DNA of 64,000 nt from Macrosoma leucophasiata (lineage: Eukaryota; Arthropoda; Insecta; Lepidoptera; Hedylidae). Positions 60,109-64,000 of the stretch are shown here, in pieces. The DNA is taken from NCBI GenBank assembly GCA_036365455.1, contig JAWQUS010000004.1, positions 4,533,501-4,597,500 of the forward strand. Reading direction: 5' to 3'. The notes under the pieces were generated by a model. It had not been told where the DNA came from and did no database searches. It worked only from the letters and a program-made list of their open reading frames with translations. The stretch's first letter is position 1. Each line of letters opens with the position of its first letter. The position numbers and the translations under genes are program-made.

Positions 60109-60228
60109 CTGGAACAATCGATGCGTTAAGTTATTGATATTTTGCTAGGAACAAAAAAAAATCTCATTTTACAAATAATGTTTGAGACTTCCTTGTAGAC
60201 TTACAATACTAACTATGATTAAGAACTG

Positions 60229-60805
60229 GTGTTGGCAGGTATCCCGATTTGCGCAAGACATCCCGATTTTCAGGGCTCTGGGGACACGTCCCGATTAGCA
60301 CCTGATCAGGACGTTAAATGTCCCGATAAATCAAGCAAGAGATCAATCACCTTTGGATCCCGAGGCTTTTGATAAATCAACAATTACTGGTGGTAGAGCT
60401 CCAGTGACGGTGCTCGCGGGCGTAGGCACCACCGCATTACCTAATATACTTGCCGCTAAATGGTAGTGTTCAGCACTATCGTGTTCCGGTCAGGTGGTAA
60501 TGTACGGCCCTGTAATTTCCGGCACAGAGGCATAACACCTTAGACCTCAGGAGTGATAACGCATCTGCATTTTGACCTTGGTCTTCGTGTTGGTGTCTAT
60601 AGGCTGCATCAATGTGAACTGCATGCTTGTTTGCCACTTTTATAATATTAATAATAAAAAAAAATTGGTTTGCTTTTTTTTTATGTAATGGAAGTGGCAA
60701 ACAAGCATGCACCTTGCTTCTTAATGTAACGATTTTTACCTCTGGGTCCCGATATATTTTACCTATTGTCCCGATTTAACACAAATCGGCCCTGGCAGCA
60801 CTATT
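60229..60805. mobile_element. Candidate inverted-repeat element with nested SINE-A
   Basis: Left gtgttggcaggtatcccgat and right complement gtgctgccagggccgatttg. Multiple tcccgat(t) motifs lie in both halves, split by SINE-A. No target duplication is seen. Confidence 0.4.
60386..60711. repeat. SINE-A (+) followed by SINE-A 3' end (-)
   Basis: A sense full copy (60386-60656), tactggtggtagagctccag to tgtttgccacttttataa, then an antisense 3' end tttatgtaatggaagtggca, aacaagcatgca (60676-60711). The poly(A)/poly(T) ends face each other. Confidence 0.85.
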
Positions 60806-61600
60806 AGAAAGTGTTATTTAGGATTCTGGGGTGATATTTGGGTTAGAGATAGTGCGATATTTTTTAAAGAATTTACCTACTTTCAAGTAGGTGCGTACCT
60901 ATTATTAAGTACCTTATTCACTTTTGTGGGTGTGTGAATGTTTTATTGTTAGTGTCCGAGGTATTTTGTGAGTATTGATAATATTCTACAAAGTGCAGAT
61001 ACTACTATACCCTATTTCAGTTGAAACTTTCGTTATCCTTGGTAATGTTTAAAGTAGGTATGTATTTGACACACACTGACGATAGGGTGAGATTCACAGA
61101 CCGCACTGTTAGGAGTTGGTATAAGGTTAAAACGGCCACAAAACAAAATCATATTAGGTATTGTTGCACCAGTGAAGGACAAATAATGGCCCATATTTTT
61201 TTGTTTAGTCTTATCTTGCCGTTTGTAAAAGAGAGTATGGAACATTCTGTTGTCTATTTTTATTATTTAGTATTTTTGGACCATTATTTTGTTTTATTTT
61301 GTTTGCTTTGACATATTAAGCAACGTATCAGTTGTTATTCGCTATAATTTTATATTTGTAATTTGAATTCTATTATTATGATTTTTTGAGTTTGAGATTG
61401 AATTGCATTTACAAAGTCAGTTTCATAAATAGATTTTAATTTAACGAATACCAACGGGACTGATTTTTATTATTGAGAATTAACAAACTAAACTAAGCAT
61501 ACTTAGGTAATGCTAAGTTCAATGCATTTTGAAGAAAAGAAATAAGCAACGTATCTGCATTTAAACCTCTTTCTTATGAATATGGCTATAAGTACACTAA
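60806..61600. other. Intron sequence, nothing recognised
   Basis: AT-rich. A 96-codon plus-strand frame (61021-61311) has no recognisable domain and a phenylalanine/leucine-rich end expected of AT-rich noise. Confidence 0.5.
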
Positions 61601-61746
61601 CCCCTTTATTCATAAACGTACATAAGATACGTTTTAGCTTTATAATGCTTTGTCTTTGTCAGTTGCATTGTCAAATGTACAGGATAGAAAAAGACAAAGA
61701 AGAGATTAGCAACACTTTACCTAAAATACGTTTATGAATAAGGGGG
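61601..61746. mobile_element. 146-bp inverted-repeat MITE, complete
   Basis: Ends cccctttattcataaacgta and tacgtttatgaataaggggg, flanked by taa on both sides (61598-61600, 61747-61749). Second complete copy of the 34960 family. A TAA target would suit PIF/Harbinger and a TA target Tc1/mariner. Confidence 0.85.
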
Positions 61747-61749
61747 TAA

Positions 61750-62218
61750 ATATTCACTTACAGTCAATGCAAACTGTTTGCTTGTTTGTCACAATAACAT
61801 CTAATAAAGAAGATACATTAAAAGTTAACCAATTCTCATCGGAAATAAAAAAGAATACGACAAAAAACAGACGACAACTCAGAAACGTGCAACATGAAGA
61901 GCGCCTAATAAAATAACTCAATTGTACTAATGTACCCGAAGTCGAGGGCCCAACTTAGTTAAATATAAAGTCACTTTAGCCAGAATCACTCCACACGTAC
62001 CCCATTTCCGGGTGACGTCACGTAGCTCTGACGTCACATGAAAGTAAATTTCCCCTTTTGTGTTTTGTTTTGAAGACAAGCTTGATATTTTAATAGACAC
62101 CGAGTGAAAAATTTAATATTCTAAAGAGAGATTGTTTCCGAGGCGGTGTAATTATGTGGAACTAGGTACGGGATGACAGGGATACGATAACGGTTTCTTT
62201 TGTTATGGTTGTATTTTA
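61750..62218. other. Intron sequence, nothing recognised
   Basis: AT-rich intron, with gggtgacgtcacgtagctct + gacgtcac near 62011-62037, two TGACGTCA-like palindromes of the CRE type 15 bp apart. No gene is nearby. Confidence 0.45.
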
Positions 62219-62600
62219 ACTGGTGGTAGAGCTCCAGTGACGGAGCTCGCGGGCGTAGGCACCACCGCATTAATAGTGTTGTTGCAATAGTAATAGTCTA
62301 TCGATAGTATTGTGATAAATCGTCATCTCGAAAAACAGTCATAGATCGATAGTATTGCAATAAACACCATCGATAGTATCGATAGTATTGCAATAAACAC
62401 TATCGACACTATCGACGCTATCGATACTATCGATACTATTGATCTATGGCAATAGTATTGCTTATTTTTAACTGGTCAAGGGTCGATAGTCTCGATAGTA
62501 CTATCGCGCTATCGACTATTTTTCGAGGTCAACTATCGATAGCGCAACTATCGATAGTTTAGCAACACTGCCGCATTACCTGATAAACGTCCTTAGAAAC
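62219..62600 (+). repeat. SINE-A start interrupted by a hAT-like element
   Basis: Sense: aactggtggtagagctccag to gcaccaccgcatta, then the insertion, then ccgcattacct and loss of similarity. Confidence 0.85.
62265..62578. mobile_element. hAT-like MITE full of TATCGATAG palindromes
   Basis: Element 62273-62570 lies between an exact 8-bp target duplication, ccgcatta, at 62265-62272 and 62571-62578. Its ends are atagtgttgttgc and gcaacactg, close to the CAGTGTTGC-type hAT terminus. The interior is a dense series of atcgata / tatcgatag words in both orientations with actatcgacg variants. No transposase is present. Confidence 0.85.
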
Positions 62601-62685
62601 CAGCGTCTATACCAGCGCACACCATCGACAAGACTGTCTAAAGACAGACTTGAATTGAATTGGTAATGTAAGTACCACTCTGCAG

Positions 62686-62866
62686 TAAGGCTCCTTTCAT
62701 TCTGCAGCGTGTCGCCGGTCGCGTACGCGCGCGACCCGTGTAATTTGTATGAAGCTCCATAGTGGCTTTCATTGTGCAGCGTGCTTGCCCGTAGCGTTTT
62801 TGTACTGCGTATCGCCGGTGGCGCCACACGCGACCGGCGACACGCTGCAGAATGAAAGGAGCCTAA
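62686..62866. mobile_element. PIF/Harbinger-like MITE
   Basis: Element 62689-62863 has taa on both sides (62686-62688, 62864-62866). Its inverted ends are ggctcctttcattctgcagc + gtgtcgccggtcgcgt and the complement, about 36 bp. GC-rich, with partly repeated gctttcattgtgcagcgtgc inside. The 3-bp TAA target fits PIF/Harbinger. Confidence 0.85.
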
Positions 62867-62906
62867 CTGATTTTTGATTCTCTCTAAAACAAGGTGAAAT
62901 GTGAAA

Positions 62907-63005
62907 AAAAAGTGATAACTGCAGCCTATAGACACCGTCATAAAGACCAAGGTCAAAATGCAGATGCGTTACCACTCCTGAGACCTGAGCTCTACCACCA
63001 GTAAA
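62907..63005 (-). repeat. SINE-A with large internal deletion
   Basis: Antisense: gtgataactgcagcctatag, gttaccactcctgagacctg, jumping to agctctaccaccagtaaaaa; about 140 bp in the middle are missing. Confidence 0.8.
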
Positions 63006-63039
63006 AATGTCCAATTATTCTTTCCCTTTCGGATTTTGA

Positions 63040-63212
63040 CCGATTTAGGGTTGGTGAACGACATCCCGCACTGGGACAAATATTTGCATGGCCTACAGAT
63101 ATTTGTTTCGGGTCTGGGTGTTTGTGTATGTGTTGTATGTGTACAACGGCACCCACGACACAGGTTTATACCTACTGTGGGGCTGTGAGTGTAAGCGCAT
63201 TTTTTAATTTTT
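63040..63212 (+). repeat. SINE-D copy
   Basis: Sense: cactgggacaaatatttgca, tgtttcgggtctgggtgttt, cacccacgacacaggtttat, ggggctgtgagtgtaagcgc + attttttaa. The tRNA-like head is missing. Confidence 0.78.
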
Positions 63213-64000
63213 TTTTATCCATTGATAACTAATAAATTCAATAGCTATACGAGTAAACTCGTACAACCGATATGATAGACATAGCAGTTTATACAATATA
63301 CCTAGTTAAGATTTTTTTTTTCTTTCTTAATTTCTGAATTCAGTCGCATGTTGTGCTATTGCGAAATTAAAATATTACTATAATTTTTGACCTTTTTATT
63401 TGGAAGAAAGCCAATCAATAATAATAAATTAGATATCGAAAATATATATACGAGACATACATATCGACGCGAAGTCCGATCCGATATTGATACATTATAT
63501 TATATCTGCATTTATTGGACTATTTGGACTTAGGGTTGGAATTTGGAATAATTGGATTCCCATCACCTGTAACCTATCACATCTATCATCTATCACTATT
63601 ACTATTCACTATCGTAGATAATAGACCTGAGTCGATCGCGAGCGATAGAATCACTTTGATTGAATCACGATCCAAACACAAGTGATCGGGTCGTGACGTA
63701 CAAAAAAAGTCGATCATTTGGGTCCTTTGGGTCATTGGGTACTTTGTTTCTCGTGAACTCTATCACATTATGCATATAGTACACTTCAGTTTGTTTACAG
63801 TTTTATCGATCAAGCTCCCCTGCACCATGTCATCTAATTGTAAAATTTATGCTATATACACCTATAAAGTTTAAAAATGAAATTATAGTGATAATTAATT
63901 GAAATGTATTAAAATGAAAAATAGCCAGCGACATAATGTGTGGATCGCAGTCTCGAGTCTCGCATCCTTATCAGATGGGTCTCGAATCATGAGAATCATG
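63213..64000. other. Intron sequence up to the window end, nothing firmly recognised
   Basis: AT-rich. gtcgatcgcgagcgatagaa, aatcacgatccaaacacaag, tgatcgggtcgtgacgtaca (63632-63700) and a later gatcgcagtctcgagtctcg look repeat-like but have no second copy here. No SAM exon is found. Confidence 0.45.

Noticed and set aside
61021..61311. 96-codon plus-strand frame
   Set aside because: AT-rich composition, no domain, no splice or promoter context, no second evidence.
62011..62040. CRE-like promoter (two TGACGTCA-type sites)
   Set aside because: No transcript start or exon follows; two short sites alone are weak evidence.
60109..64000. Search for the first SAM exon
   Set aside because: No minus-strand frame resembling the W-L...F.QY...Y half of SAM was found; it must lie beyond the window.

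Overview
The window is a piece of an insect chromosome, almost certainly from a butterfly or moth. It is AT-rich, has GT-AG introns, and is full of short interspersed repeats whose tails, Helitron ends and LINE ends are typical of lepidopteran DNA. No bacterial, viral or CRISPR content is visible.

One cellular gene occupies the whole window on the minus strand: the fly crossveinless-c (cv-c) / vertebrate DLC1-STARD13 orthologue, a Rho GTPase-activating protein with SAM, RhoGAP and START domains. I resolved fifteen coding exons (60108 down to 1), and every intron phase fits. They are, 5' to 3': SAM C-terminal half (59960-60108), SAM-distal linker (32136-32249, 30077-30219), a long Ser/Pro-rich linker (17765-18377, 17399-17541, 15397-15537, 14461-14570), the pre-GAP segment (11652-11819), the RhoGAP core (10197-10309, 8833-9085, 8183-8286, 7509-7633), the post-GAP segment (4982-5141, 3048-3142) and the first part of START (1-89). 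Together they give 2520 nt, about 840 residues. The first exons (N-terminus and first half of SAM) and the rest of START lie outside the window. One RhoGAP exon is tandemly duplicated (7330-7454 copies 7509-7633 exactly), but the second copy has lost its acceptor. The region carrying the START exon acceptor has a second, decayed copy at about 833-1420.

Everything else is intronic and mostly mobile DNA. Four short retroposon families recur: SINE-A (about 285 bp, poly(A)-tailed, over 25 pieces), SINE-B (about 315 bp, tRNA-like head), SINE-C (about 330 bp, 5S rRNA-like head) and SINE-D (tRNA-like, short). There are also Helitron-like elements, several inverted-repeat elements (a foldback with a 9-bp target duplication at 11871-12880, hAT-like at 374-557 and 62273-62570, PIF/Harbinger-like at 62689-62863, and a 146-bp family), a decayed mariner (about 50094-51163) and a 5'-truncated Jockey-type LINE with a long open ORF2 (53251-56432) nested in a SINE-B.

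The 27.7-kb intron between 32250 and 59959 also holds a candidate plus-strand nested gene at about 48400-49430, with strong splice sites and a 73-codon reading frame that appears only after splicing. I regard it as the best candidate for something undescribed. The remaining stretches are AT-rich intron in which I see no gene.
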